64,000 bases of DNA from Thunnus maccoyii (lineage: Eukaryota > Chordata > Actinopteri > Scombriformes > Scombridae): positions 5,884,001 to 5,948,000 of the forward strand of contig NC_056539.1 in assembly GCF_910596095.1 (NCBI RefSeq). The letters run 5' to 3'. The position numbers and the translations under genes are program-made. Positions 10,690 to 22,447 of this stretch are shown piece by piece. The notes beneath the pieces are model-generated. The model ran no database searches. It worked only from the letters and a program-made list of their open reading frames with translations, and was not told the DNA's origin. Every line of letters begins with the position of its first letter. Position 1 is the stretch's first letter.

Positions 10690-13600
10690 TCACTCAGCCT
10701 TCATTTGGTCCCTGACATCTGAAGGCAGAGTTTCAAACAATGTGTCTTCCACTGAAAGGCCACTGCGCTTCAAAGCACGACAGCAACCAAGCTCTTGTGG
10801 CAGGACCTCAAAGTGGTTGCCTTTGAGCTCCAAGTGTGTCAGATGAACTAGGTAGGAAATCTTTGGTGACAAGATGGACAGCGAATTCTTGCCAAGCTTT
10901 AGTGTTTTGAGCTTCTTGCAAAAGAAGAGCTCATCGGGCAGATTTTCAATTTTGTTACAGGTGACAGAGAAATATTGTAAACTCTGAAGAACTCCAATTT
11001 CTGGAGGGATGAATCGGATGTCATTGTTGGACATGTCCAGGTAGCGCAGCTTGTTGCACAAGAACAGGTGCGAAGGCAATATCTCGATCTTGTTGTGGCT
11101 GAAGTAGAGGCGCTCTAGGCTGCCGAGCTTTTTGATATGCTCTGGGATATACATGACGCCATTGTACCAAAGTTTAAGGCAAGTAAGTTTTCGAAGATGC
11201 TGGAAGCTGATTATCTCCTCTATAGAGCGAAGGTTGTTTTCTTTCAGGTCAAGCTCCTGCAGGTTCGTGAGGCTGAAGATTGCATGTGGAATACGTTCCA
11301 GATCACAGCGTACTAGCTCCAGCTCTGTCAGATTGGTCATCTTTTTCAGGTTGTTGAGCATTACTAGCTTAGTGCCATCATTGTGTAAGTACAGCCGCTG
11401 CAGATGGCTGGAAACATCCACTATAGACTGTGGTATCTTGGTCAAATTACTCTTGAGGGAGAGAGTTTTCAAACACTTCATCTCCCGCAATGACTCAAGA
11501 ACTATATTCTTGGAGGCATCAGGGCATAGTGATCCGGTGAGACAGAGCTCCTCTAAGTTTCGCAGGCCGTACATCCAGTTCGGAAATTCTCTGCTATCAT
11601 CAAACTTCACGCGAAGCACTTTAAGGTTCTCTTTGAGGAAGGAGGTAGCTGTTGTGTGCAACTTTAAAGAGCATTGGTAAAGAGACAGCTCCTGAAGGTC
11701 TTCCAGCTGAGAGATTGAGGCAGGGATGGTGACATTGTTGATGATTTCGAGCTTGAGCGACTGGAGCTCCGTCAACTCAAAGACAGTGTCCGGTAACCCA
11801 GGGAGCATGAACAGCTGAAGTTCAAGTCTGTTGTTGGCATTAGTCTGGAGTCGCTGACGCAATTTGTCTGCAGTCCAATCGTGGTTTAGGTTGAGCTGTT
11901 TCAGTTTGTTTTCACTGACCTCGGATAGAAAAACTGCAAATCTTTTTGAATACAGTGGGTCATACTGATCAATCATGTGTAGCATGAAAGCAAAGTCGTT
12001 CTTGACGTCCGGGATGTCATTGATGCCTGTTTCTTGCCGCACATACTCAAAGGAGTATTCTTTCAGTGAACGGTAAAACAGCCAGTAGGAGGTATAAAGG
12101 CTCGTAAATCCATAGACAGCAACTAAACACAGGTAACAGTAAGAAAGCTTGGAAAACAGATGAGCCATGGTGTGATTACATTGAAAGTCTTTATAGCCTG
12201 TCATGTTCTGTATCTCAACTTCACAAAGTACTCTATTCCTCACTTGATTCACTAGAGCACTATTATACCCAATGATCAAGAGGAATTTAAACACCTTGAA
12301 AACTGTCTGGCGAACATACATGATATAGAGGATGTCTCCCTCCTCAACATGCAAACGGAACTTCTTTACTTTTTCAAAAAGAGCTTTAGCTTGTTCCCCC
12401 TCTTTTTTATCAAGAGCACTTGCTGATGGCTTGTCAACTACAATCTTTTCCGGAATAGACCGGAGGGACTGTGTCTTCTCCAAACTGCCTTCCCCAGGAG
12501 ACACAGCAATATTGGATCTAGAAGTGCCACTCTTTTTATGGTCTTTTTCTTCAGGATTTTCCCCAGAAACCTCTGATAAAGCTCGTGTGGTCCACGGAGA
12601 GTCAAAGCACTTGCCAAGCATGGAGATAAAATGCTCTATTTTAGAGCTCGAGCCAGGAAATTTGAACCAGAAGTTGCTACACACCATGAAAACTAGAGTG
12701 TGTATAAGAACCAAATAAGGAAAGTACTTGGCATACCAATGCAGAGCCATCTCATAACACATCTGATTTATGAAACTGTACTGTTGAAGATCCAGGTTGG
12801 TTTTCAGGCCCTTCATTTCTCTTGGTACGGCTGAAGTATTGGGTGGTAGGTGTAACAATGACGTCGCTTCCACTTCACTTGTGTTCACTGATGTTCTCTG
12901 AGGAAGGCATATGATTTTGTCTTGCATTACCTAAAACAAAATGTGAAAAAAGAGAGAGATTAGCATAATTACTTAAAAGAGATGTTCAGACATTCAGAGA
13001 CAACAATCAGTGTTTATATGCACTTAAGTTACTGGGATACAGTCAGGTTTCTCCAGTAAACTGATTTGTAAATGTCATGAAAACAACAAGGGATTAGGCC
13101 ACGTTTAGTCCGACAATAACTCTGCTTGAAGCCGGCCTTCAGGAGCAATTTGGGGTTCAGTATCTTGTCCAAAGATACTTTGACATGCAGACTAGAGGAG
13201 CTGGGGATCAAACCACCGATCTTCAGATTAGTGGATGACTACCTCTGAGCCATAGCCACCCACATGATAACTTTCCAGAGAAGTGAAATCCTTCTTCATG
13301 TTATAAAACGCTGTCCAGTGTTTTGGCATCTGATAATTCTTCAAACTCATGGATCTACTACTCAAACTGGACTTCCTGGGTCATTAAAATAGTTCCATTA
13401 AAGGTCAAACTAAAACCTAAACTAACACAAAGTAGCCTCTAGAAGTCTAAATCCATTTTCCCCCACTGAACATTTGACTATATGCTGCTCTGTAAGAGCT
13501 CTGTCCTTCTCTGACTGCATCATCAGTCCTACAATACATACAAACACACACACACGCAAAATAAAAAAAAATCAGGAAGCCGCATATTGCAACAGGTAAA

Positions 13601-14993
13601 ATTAGTAAGCCATGCTTTCAAAATAGGTTCAGGGGCAGGAGAGCAATCTGTTTATTGACCAGCTGCATGTATAATAACCAATTTATTACTGTACAGTGAA
13701 TGTAACAACATTCTGTGATTATCTGCGTAACCTGATTACTCTGAGTGCATATACTGTAAACATACTGAATATGTTGTCATCAGTAAACAACAGTTGCCTG
13801 TTTATTTTGTAATGTTAACAGCTAAAAACAGCTGCTTCACAGTACAAGGCAAATAACAGGAAATGGGCACTTTAACTCAATGGTGGCAGGCCTGAAGGAG
13901 AAACAATTCATGCACTCTGTTTAGCTGCCTGATACTCAGGACATTATACTGTGATATGACAATATAAAGCAAAATACATTGATGAACAGTGAGTACAAAA
14001 TGAAGCAAAGGCAAATGACATTAAACTATAGTAAGGGCAATGCAGTTGTGCTGCAGCAGATCACAGATTAAAATGCAAAGTCAGGTCTGCTGAGGCCTCT
14101 GAAGAGCTGATCTGCAGAGTTTTACAAACTACGTCTCTCTGAATGTCTCCCTCTTACTCTAAATGCAGGGATTATTGTGTCAGGCCATGAAGTAATTCCA
14201 CAGAATGGCATGTTGATAGTGCTCTGACGTATTATGTAAACTTGGCTACATAATTAATTGTCCATTGAATTTACTTATAAGATCCATGTCAAACAATGTT
14301 ATTCTGTGGGTAGGAAACAATGGCTTTGGTCCCACCCAGATAAAATACCCTGTTAATAGGTTTCTCGAAATGTTTTGGTATAATATCCTGAATTTACACT
14401 ACAGAGCTGTAGAGCAGCCAAAAACCCTGGTCCACACGGAGAAAGAAGTCAAGTGTCAGGCCACTGGAGTTTGGAATCTTATGTTTACTAAAAGGGGCTG
14501 GGTGGGTAAATGTTTCCACTGGTAAACTCCTGATGGGCTGAATGCTTCCTTTGCTGCACACAGTCCAGGCTGTAAAAGCAGGGAATTAGTGGTTCTGGGC
14601 TGCGGCCAATGGTAGGCAGGGCAGTAATGTTCCATCAGTGAGCGTATGGGCTTCCTCAAGTGAATTAAATTACTCTAGACTTGATGAAAAAATAGTAGAG
14701 CAGCTGATTTTATCTCATAAACATGTTGCAGTTCAAACTCATGTTACATTAGCATGCGTTACAGTTCTCCTTATTTCTCAAAGAGACGCTGAAGAGTGGA
14801 CACAGAAACATTGTAAACCATTACAAAACATTATGAACAGAGCAGTGTTACTGACCTGAAGAGTGCATCCAAAGACACCAATCATGAGCATGATTACAGA
14901 CAGATAGTCGGTGAACACATCCCACCACGGCTTCAGGACTCTGAACGCTGGCTGCTGCTCAGAGAACTGCCGGAATTCCATCACAGGAATCAT
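10690..14993 (-). CDS. lrrc8c: Volume-regulated anion channel subunit LRRC8C
   Basis: Encodes a VRAC subunit that assembles with LRRC8A in the plasma membrane. Two coding exons: 14856-14993 (46 codons, starting [20 protein letters not shown]) and 10690-12930, joined in phase as CTLQ/VMQDK, giving 792 residues (human 803). The donor is CAG then GTCAGT; the acceptor ends TTTTAG. The first coding exon holds the N terminus and most of membrane segment 1; segments 2-4 lie near residues 109-133, 255-275 and 305-330, with leucine-rich repeats from about 400 to the end. Leu94 occupies the pore position held by Arg in LRRC8A and Leu in mammalian LRRC8C. Sequons at Asn62 and Asn77 (first extracellular loop) and Asn288 and Asn298 (second loop) could be glycosylated. 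It is closely similar to the neighbouring lrrc8d, consistent with tandem duplication. Another acceptor (GTTGTAACAG) lies five bases before the ATG, so a non-coding exon lies upstream. Confidence 0.97.
12931..14855 (-). other. lrrc8c: Coding intron of lrrc8c
   Basis: A GT-AG intron of 1925 bases between the two coding exons. Apart from the SINE-like element at about 13030-13262 and a short CA-rich tract near 13540, nothing was recognised. The open frame that runs past the exon 1 end into this intron (to 14778) is read-through and not a real C terminus. Confidence 0.9.
13030..13262 (-). mobile_element. tRNA-derived SINE-like element
   Basis: Read on the minus strand from 13262, it starts GGGTGGCTATGGCTCAGAGG, which contains an A-box-like sequence (13242-13252), and about 30 bases later has GGTTTGATCCC (13204-13214), a B box with one change from GGTTCGATCCC. 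These are the internal RNA polymerase III promoter boxes of tRNA-derived SINEs. A body follows that includes 'agtctgcatgtcaaagta' and 'caagatactgaacccc', which I recognise as common in fish. It cannot be a functional tRNA gene because the cloverleaf is not maintained. Confidence 0.7.
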
Positions 14994-16389
14994 GATGCCT
15001 GTTACAACAAAATGGAAAATTAGGCCACATGTTTAGCGGAATTATTTAGCCATTGAGGGATGAAATCATGACATTTGTATTTAATTCTCAGTCAAATCTA
15101 TTCTAGTGTCAAATCTATTATATTCTAGTGCCTTAAAGCTGCACTAATTGATATTTTTATATGAACACTGGGTCAAACGTTTGTGTGTAATGTGAAAGGT
15201 GTCACTCATACAGACAGACCCACATAAAAATATCATCCAACTCTGTAGTTTCCCTCAGCTCTAAGGAGCGTGTTTCAGCTCATTGTTTTGGTTTATAGCT
15301 CACATAACCTTTCTCCCTGCTCTAAATAGCGTCATTTCCACCAGCAGCAGGCAGCTGTTTATAGTGAAAAAGCTCTGATAAACCCACTCACCCATACACC
15401 CACTGCCCAGAACCAAATGACAGACAAAGTTAGCAACTAGCCGGTGAACATATTGGAGCATTAAGCAGCTAGTGCCAGATATTTGCCTCGGAAGTTGATG
15501 AAGACCAAAACAGAGCTAAAAGGAGAGTGACTATTGGCCAGAGACATGACTAATGAATGCTAATGTTACTTTATGTGTGCTCATTGTGTATAAAAGAAAC
15601 CATTTGCTAACATGTTCGCCACATCATCCTCAAAGTGATAATATGTCTAAAAGATTTCTATAAACCAAACCTACGTACATCAAAACACTTACAGTAACAG
15701 TTAGATTCCCAGTTTATCTCATACCTGAGCTCATACATCACGAGTATAAATATGGACATACAGTACATGCATCTTTTACACTTAGCCTACAGTACCCTTA
15801 GACCACAAGACAAAGCACCAAATCACTATTCCCTTTCTGAAAGGTTGAGATTGCAGATACAATTATCCAAAAGGAGCTTCCTTTGCAGGGTGTCTAGGGT
15901 CACTCTTAGGTCTCCATCGTGTCAGACTCATGATGGACAGTTTTAAAAAAAACAGATAAAAATCAATGCAGCAGAAACAGAGATATCTTTTTTATTCCGT
16001 GCATTCCTCTTCCTCGTCAAACCTGGCACCTACATTACCCACAATGCAATTCAATCGCCAACAGTTCAGTCAGAGATTCAAGTCTGTTATGCTAGTAGTG
16101 GCTAATGCAGCCTCCAGCCACTAGCTTCAAGAGAAGAGGAGTAGGTTACAAAGGTCTTGTAACCTCACTTCTGTCTATCTCCAAACACCCAGATTTTCTC
16201 CATTTCTCTAATTTCAAACTTGTAGTCTTCAGCCCCAACTGACGCTGAGTCAAGTGACATCACTTGAGGCACTTTATCAGGTTCACGCGGCTCCGTCTGG
16301 AGCCAAGAAAGGCTTTATACAACTTTTATTATATATGAGTAATACAGCCCAAAACCTGTAAAATCAGTGAAGTTCCTCTTGTTATGTAT

Positions 16390-16620
16390 TCTAATGACTT
16401 TGGTTAACCTGACTGTTCCTCTAGCTCAACAACTATTGGATGGATTGCCATGACTTTGGTACACACATTCATGTCCCCCTCAGGATGAATTGTAATAACA
16501 TTGGTGATCCCTCAACTTTTCATCTAGCACCATTATCATTATCAAAATTTGAATTTGTCCAGTACTTTGGTTTATGACCTAATACCTGCAAAACGAAAGA
16601 CATTCCCAACATGCTAAACA
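16390..16620 (-). repeat. Dispersed repeat, minus orientation
   Basis: On the minus strand it reads through 'tagcatgttgggaatgtc', 'ccaaagtactggacaaat' and 'catggcaatccatccaat'. The same word order occurs on the plus strand at 29800-30240 in a kyat3 intron. I recognise it as a frequent teleost repeat, without a family name. Its ends are approximate. Confidence 0.65.
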
Positions 16621-17636
16621 TTATAAAGATTATACTGTAGGCTACCTGCTAAACATCACCATGTAAACATGTGAACTGTGAACCCTGAAGAGAAAATGCA
16701 GAATCTCCATGTCTCTACAAAGTGCACCGCTCCTCTTTACTGGAGCTCCAACATTATACAAATGCACCTTACAAATGTAATTATTTAAAAGCCAGTGCCT
16801 GCAAAAGGCTAAATGAATTGCTCATTTTGTAGAGCTTGTGACAGTTGTTTAGACATTAACGTCATAGTCAAAGAAGTCCACTTATGTGTAAAGAAGCTTC
16901 ACACCTTGTTATTAATGAAGCACGCTGACTGACAAAATTAAATCAAACCAGATCTTCCAGCTATTAATCTCTTCAGAGAGACTGTAACAAACCTTTGACT
17001 TTGTTAACAGCAGTAAGATTCCTGATGTTGCTTTCTACTCCCTCTTGCTGTGGTCACCTTCTGTAAAGTGCTTACTACAGCGGCATGTATAATGTTTCCA
17101 GTATCTGTCAGGCAGTAGGCTGCAGCGTCATTCAAACTGAAAAAAATCTACTCACTGAACATTCTGTATAAGCACTGGTGATTTTTGTAGTGAAACATCT
17201 CAGTGTGGAATTAATTTACCATGTCTAAATAAACCTATGTTGTTAACATGTTGGTGGAAAAAATGAAAAAACAACATAGCAGCATGGTAAAACATCTCGA
17301 AACTCTCCACATGCTAACGTAGGCTGTGTGTCTAAAAGTGTAAGCTGGTATAATGAATAATCTAAAAGGTGCCAGACCATAATATACAGTGTTTTATCAT
17401 GTGCAGTTCCAGAGTTGTCAATAGCTGAATTCCTCTACACTCAAACGTGAGTTCATTATTCATGAATTTAACTGTAGATATTGTTGAATAGGCTACTAAA
17501 AGCCGAGGGATTTTTAAGGAGATCCTATTTTTGATAGTTCAATTACGTTTTTTGCACAATTCTTCCATACCAGTGTCATAACAACAGGAAGGACGGAGAG
17601 AAACTGTTTACATTGAACTGTCTACTGATGGTTGAC

Positions 17637-17884
17637 TTTAAAGGGTCGGTTCGGACAAAGTACAAAACAACATTTTTCTCACTTAGCTCCAGTTGTCACT
17701 AGTCATGTAGATTGCTGAGGTTTTGAGATATCTTTCTCAGTGGAATTTTGCTGTGAAAAATGTTTTGTAAATTTTAAAAAATTTCAACAGAAACATCTGT
17801 CTTTAGAAATGACATCCCTATTACTCTGGATAATCTGTAGCTGTGGACAATTTACACTGGAACCATGACCGTGAGTTCTGCTGT
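17637..17884 (+). repeat. Diverged partial copy of the repeat at 1421
   Basis: Starts AAAGGGTCGGTTCGGACAAA and shares the order of short words with 1421-1660 ('tttctcactt', 'gagatat', 'aaaaatttcaacag', 'actctggataatc'). It appears truncated where the next repeat begins at about 17885. Confidence 0.55.
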
Positions 17885-18071
17885 GGTGTAAAGTAAGGTA
17901 CAATTTTGAGGTATTTTGTTCTTGACTTGAGTATTCCAACTTTTTGTGCTACTTTATACTTCTATTCCACTACATTGCAGAGTGTAATGTTGTACTTCTT
18001 ATTCCCCTACACTTATCTGGCAGCTATAGTTCCTTTACAGATTAAGATTGAAACATGTCATCATTTTATAA

Positions 18072-18396
18072 CAGAGGTTTCCAACTTTTTTTGCACTGTT
18101 GTTGTTTTTGTCGACAATTTCGTGACCTCTCAGCAACACTCAGGTAGTGTCCTCACACAGAGTTCATGTACTGCTCAATGCTGAAAGGTGGTGATGACTG
18201 GTTACCTTGTGATCTGATCAAAATCTGTATATTGTTGTTGGGGGTGTTATTACCTGTAAGAATATCCTATAAAGTTATGTAATAATTTTTCTATTTTTTT
18301 TAATCATATATATCAAATCACATATTTGCTCATGGCCCTTTGCCAAATTTCCCAAGGCCCAGTACCGGTCTGCAGGCCAGGGGTTGGGAAGCTCTG
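18072..18396. mobile_element. hAT-like non-autonomous element
   Basis: The ends are imperfect inverted repeats (left CAGAGGTTTCCAAC, right inverted CAGAGCTTCCCAACCCC). The 8-bp flanks are TTTTATAA and GCTTGTAA, matching at five of eight positions, as expected for an old hAT target duplication. The right interior has the GGTACCGGTC-like text (here AGTACCGGTCTGCAGGCC) seen in fish hAT elements. No transposase is encoded. Confidence 0.65.
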
Positions 18397-18507
18397 GCTT
18401 GTAAAATCTGTAGTTGAGACTACCCAATGCTACCTTCAACCAGCTTTTCATGTAGCACCATCCTCATTAAAATGCTGCTTATGTGGTAATGCATGGAGGT
18501 AAAATGA

Positions 18508-18787
18508 ATAGTCAACTAATCAATTAATTGATCTAAAGACAATTCATGCAGCTATTTTGATAATTGATCAATTGTTTAAGTCACTTTTCAAGCAAAAATA
18601 CCAGACATTCACTGGTTCTCCAAATGACAGCTGGTTGGACAAAACAAGATTTTGAAGACATCATCTTGGACTCCAGGAAACTGATAGACAATTTTCACTA
18701 TTTTCTGACATTCTACAGACTAAATGTTTAATTGAGAAAATAATCAGAAGATTCATCAATAATGAAAATCATCATTCGTAGCAGCCA
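18508..18787. repeat. ATTAATCGATT-type dispersed repeat
   Basis: Begins 'aatagtcaactaatcaatta' and ends with 'aatgaaaatcatcattcgta' and 'gcagcc'. Relatives occur at 33365-33658 (full), about 22570-22640 (partial) and about 42980-43090 (right end only). Shared internal words include 'ttttctgacatt', 'tagac', and 'gagaaaataatc'. The two ends are partly complementary. Confidence 0.65.
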
Positions 18788-19619
18788 TCATCAGTAATAA
18801 TAATCCAACAATACAATGCTATTCAGCGCTATGTGTACTTTTACTTCTTATACTTTAAGTACACTTAGATGATATATCTGAACTAAATAACATTTTCAGT
18901 GCAGATAAATGATCTGAATACTTCTTCCACCACTGGTGTTCTGTGGATTGTTCAGCGTTACAGGGTTATTAATTATGGAAAGAGATGTTGCTATTGAATT
19001 CTTTAGAACTATTTTTTCAATGCTGTAACACAAACACTGTATTAACTTGAGGGTAGAGATTTCAGACACAGATATCTTAAAACTATTTGCCGGGCTAGTA
19101 GGAGGTGAGAAATAACAGTCTGAATAACACAACCCTTTAAAAAATATAATAATAGGATGCATTAATGTAAAAAATAAAATAAATAAAACAGAGAAAAGTG
19201 GTTTAAAGAGGCTTTTGAGCCAGTATCTGAAGCCTACAGTTTGTATTAAGCACTTGGAAAAATCCTGTGTGTTCCACTGGATGAGTCAGCCATTGAGTTG
19301 AGCTGACCGGGCCATATCCTTGTCCCTTCCTGACAGGAAATTTGTCTGAATCCCAGATATCCAAAAACAGACATGTTTGGAACACACCCAGCCCCAGGCG
19401 CACAGAAAGTCAAGTCTCGTTAAGGATATGGAAAAAAAACTACCCGCATTGCAGAAATGTTATTAATGAGGCACACTTTTGCAGACTTTATTGTAAAACG
19501 GAAGCTCAAGTAAAAAGTGCTAATACGGTCAGAAGAGGTGTGATTCATCCTGTGATCAGCACAAACCATCAATTAAGTCATCTGGTTAGAGGCTTCAGTT
19601 CCCCCTTTTAAATATTGAG

Positions 19620-20145
19620 GGTAAATTTAGGGATGCCACGGCTGAGAGTTGAACGCTTTGAAGGCGACTTTAAGGCTCCTCTACGTGTTAATATATTAAT
19701 ATACACGTATTCACGGATGACTGTGTATATAGAAGGTAAACTAACGGTGATCTCAGCGTAAAATAGTTGCTGAGACGCTCCGCTGACTGCATATTACGCT
19801 ATTGTGCTCTATACGCCGGACCAATATGCTCTCTATAATGTCAAGATCATAACAGTGATTTACCTTCTTTAGATGAGAGCTGGAGTTGGAAGATCAGTCG
19901 GTTTTCATGCGGTGAGATTTCGGATCATGATGTGCGGAGGTCCTTCTTCTCTGACCGTCAACCTTCCTGGATCTCCGGCCAGACCATGCAGGCATGTACT
20001 GTACGCCAGCGGGGCGTGGACTTCTGAAGAAACCCGAGCACAGACTTTATTGTTGTGATCTATGTTGTTTATGAGACAGCTGAGGGGGAGGCCAAAACTG
20101 CAGCTGTACCCGGCTAATAATACTAACAGAAACAACATCGACAAT
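19620..20145 (-). promoter_or_regulatory. lrrc8c: Candidate first exon and promoter of lrrc8c
   Basis: A CpG-richer stretch. A minus-strand donor (CTAAAGAAG then GTAAAT) marks a possible exon end at 19864. The exon would then extend upward to around 20060-20145, and the only downstream acceptor with a matching role is beside the lrrc8c ATG. A 79-codon upstream frame on the same strand (20144 to 19905) starts with a hydrophobic stretch and could be a uORF, but I do not call it a gene. Confidence 0.45.
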
Positions 20146-20490
20146 ATCTTTCATTTATGCTTAATTAATAATTTAGGATTTGCCTTTTCAACCTAGTGAA
20201 CAGGGCCGTAGCCAGGATTTTAAAAACACTGAGGTCATGAGTTCTAGCCCCACCGGTGGGGGGAGGGTGGGGGGGGGGGGGGGGGGGGGGGCATGCCCCC
20301 CAGACAACATTTTTGAAGGCGACTTTAATGCATTTTGAGAATAACAATGATCACTTAGGAAATGGATTTCATCTAGTCTTTGTATGGATCTGTCAGGCTG
20401 AAATATTATTGAGGCACTGGGGGAAATGATATAAATGCGGTAGTCCTTGGCGTTTGACCAGGGTTTGAAGTCTTCAGATTAACAAGCCTA
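20146..20490. other. Intergenic, repeat-like, with G-tract
   Basis: Contains text resembling a common fish repeat ('gggccgtagccaggatttta') around 20202-20225, then the G-tract described separately. No coding sequence was seen. Confidence 0.5.
20248..20291 (+). repeat. Palindrome and 23-G tract
   Basis: A perfect 14-bp palindrome, CCCCACCGGTGGGG (20248-20261), is followed by GGAGGGT and an uninterrupted run of 23 G (20269-20291). This could fold as a G-quadruplex, and its length is likely to be unstable or poorly resolved in the assembly. Confidence 0.9.
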
Positions 20491-20890
20491 GGGCCCCAAT
20501 CAGACAGAGCGCTTTTTACAGGTTGCAAAACATGAGATGCACCATATTGCCTTTTTTATTGAAGCCTACAATTTTAAAATGAGCAGCTTACTGCATCTTT
20601 TTAAAATTGTTGCTAGGCAACCACCGTTACCTGTCCTTAGCCTAGCTGTAATTTTGCTGTGAAGTAATTCTCAAATCATCCGATTGAACAATGGGAAAAA
20701 AATGGCAATGACATTGGGCGCTTTTCTGCTCTGAGTTGAAGTTTTTTCAACTCGAGGCGTTCAAGGCACTCCAGCAAAAACGTGAGGTGCATAGAGCGGA
20801 AAAGCAGTGAGCAAATAACTTCACTTATTGAAAACAATAACTAAAAGCTGCACCAGGCTGCTAAAAAGCACTCGGTCTTATCGGGGCCTA
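20491..20890. mobile_element. MITE-like element with 28-bp inverted ends
   Basis: The left end GGGCCCCAATCAGACAGAGC followed by GCTTTTTA is mirrored at 20861-20890, which reads inverted TAGGCCCCGATAAGACCGAG then TGCTTTTTA. The 400-bp body has no coding capacity. The flanks share 'CTA', but the target duplication is not certain. The superfamily was not assigned. Confidence 0.7.
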
Positions 20891-22447
20891 AACAAGCTGT
20901 TCAGAATCATTGCAATTGGTGATATCACGGTGGGGACATAAGCAATGAATTAGCATTGATTAATCAGTTAGCTTAGCTTTTCGGAGCCAAGAACACTGCT
21001 TACCTTTTGGGTGTGGAGTAGCCAGGCAGGGACAGAAATAATTGATTTTAAATTTGATGCTTGCAACATCAATACAAGGAAAGAAAGAGGTGCTGGGAAA
21101 TTTTTGACTTGGAAAATTACAATTACAAACTACAAACAAAATTTCTTTGCAACAAAAATTACTAACATGTTCCACAGATCCAAGGAAGTTGTATAAAACT
21201 GTTGAAAAGATACATAAGCCTAATATGTCTGATTTAAGAGGTATTTCTCATTATTGATCAATGTTCGCATTATTGATACATGAAGGCGCAGCATTAGAAA
21301 ACAAAAGGAATTAGGAAATCTCGTCATTATAAAATCTTTAGCAACACAGTGACCCAGAAGAGACTGACTTCTCTCTCATACATGCGAACATATTTATTGT
21401 GGACATACTGATGCGATCCTTCATCACCATGAACCTCACGCAAGGCCCAGCAAGGGCTACTTTTGAAGTAGATGATAACAGACAGCGTGACTGCAGCAAG
21501 GTAGGCTAATTGTTTCTTCAAAGCTCCAGAAAAAGCTTGTAATCGATTCTGTGTGCAAAAGTTTGGACATGTCATGTTTTGAAAGCATATAGATTAATAG
21601 TTTGTGAGCTCAGATCTTGCTCAGTTGCTGCTTCTGTTCATGTGGTGTAGTTACTTGTTTTGAGTGTGTAGGTCAGGTGGAATACAGTCTATGGAGGGCT
21701 GTAACCAGGCTGTAGCCATGCCTATCATTCATGGCACTGACCAATCTTGCTTAGATAGGCAGGCTGTATAACCAGAGTGCCCCTCCTTATTATTGACATT
21801 CAATATTGTTGTTAAATGATCTAAGAAGATTTACGTCATCCATATTACCAACACCATATTGGTAAGGCCAATATGGTGTTGTAGTAGTAGTGATCTTGTA
21901 GTAGCTAAGTGTTGCATGTATGCAGGTTACAGCGCCCCTGCCCACAAAGTGAATAGAATGACAGGACCATACTGTATGTGCGCAACTTGTTCTATGTATG
22001 TCACATAACGTAACAAGTTACGCATGCAAGATGATGCCAACCTTTGTTCACAACACACCATACAACTAAGTACTTTAGCAATTCATCACTTTAATTTAAC
22101 ATTTCACAAAATATATATATATATATTTAAAAAAATTTAAATGACCCTGAAAAAATACCGACGACATGACCTCAGTGTCCTCAATGTTAGCTACGGGTTA
22201 AAACTTTTACCCAGTTTGGCTCTATATAACACCAATACAACTTTGGGTTAACTTAACCCTGTAACAATCTGTTATTTTGACCCAAGCTTTAGCTAAAAAC
22301 TTTCACAACTGTATTGTTTATTGTAGAAAACAATTTGCACATGACATTCAAAAGATGAAGTGTGTATAAGTGTTGATTTGGACTGCTGCAGTAGGTCGAG
22401 GTGGAGCTTGTTTTAACTACTTTACAAACAGTTTAGGTAGTTTAGTC
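20891..22447. other. Intergenic, no gene recognised
   Basis: No coding sequence or RNA gene was recognised. It contains a perfect 14-bp hairpin at 21849-21881 and an (AT)n tract at about 22112-22125. Confidence 0.6.
21849..21881. repeat. Perfect 14-bp hairpin
   Basis: The arms CAACACCATATTGG (21849-21862) and CCAATATGGTGTTG (21868-21881) are exact reverse complements around a 5-base loop, TAAGG. The stem is too short to be an obvious miRNA precursor. It could be a fragment of a foldback transposon. Confidence 0.85.

Larger units (their letters stand above)
17885..18937 (+). repeat. Long dispersed repeat carrying two insertions
   Basis: The left part includes 'ttgacttgagtattccaac', 'tactttatacttctattcc' and 'cactacattgcagagtg'; the right end reads 'aatacttcttccaccactgg'. 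These are familiar words of a very common teleost repeat. Its middle is separated by a hAT-like element (18072-18396) and a second repeat (18508-18787). The host text resumes after each one: 'cattttataa' continues as 'aatctgtag...actaccc', and 'taatgcatgg' continues toward 'aataatccaacaatac'. Confidence 0.65.
14999..19863 (-). other. lrrc8c: Inferred intron 1 of lrrc8c
   Basis: Runs from the acceptor just upstream of the coding ATG to a donor (AAG then GTAAAT) at 19858-19863 on the minus strand. The pairing is inferred. It contains several dispersed repeats listed separately (16390-16620, 17637-18937) and no recognisable coding sequence. Confidence 0.5.

Noticed and set aside
13204..13252. 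tRNA-like A and B boxes
   Set aside because: The sequence belongs to a SINE-like element; it lacks a maintained cloverleaf and has a changed B box, so it is not a tRNA gene.
14778..14855. C-terminal part of the 71-codon frame starting at 14993
   Set aside because: It is intron read-through past the GT donor of lrrc8c coding exon 1.
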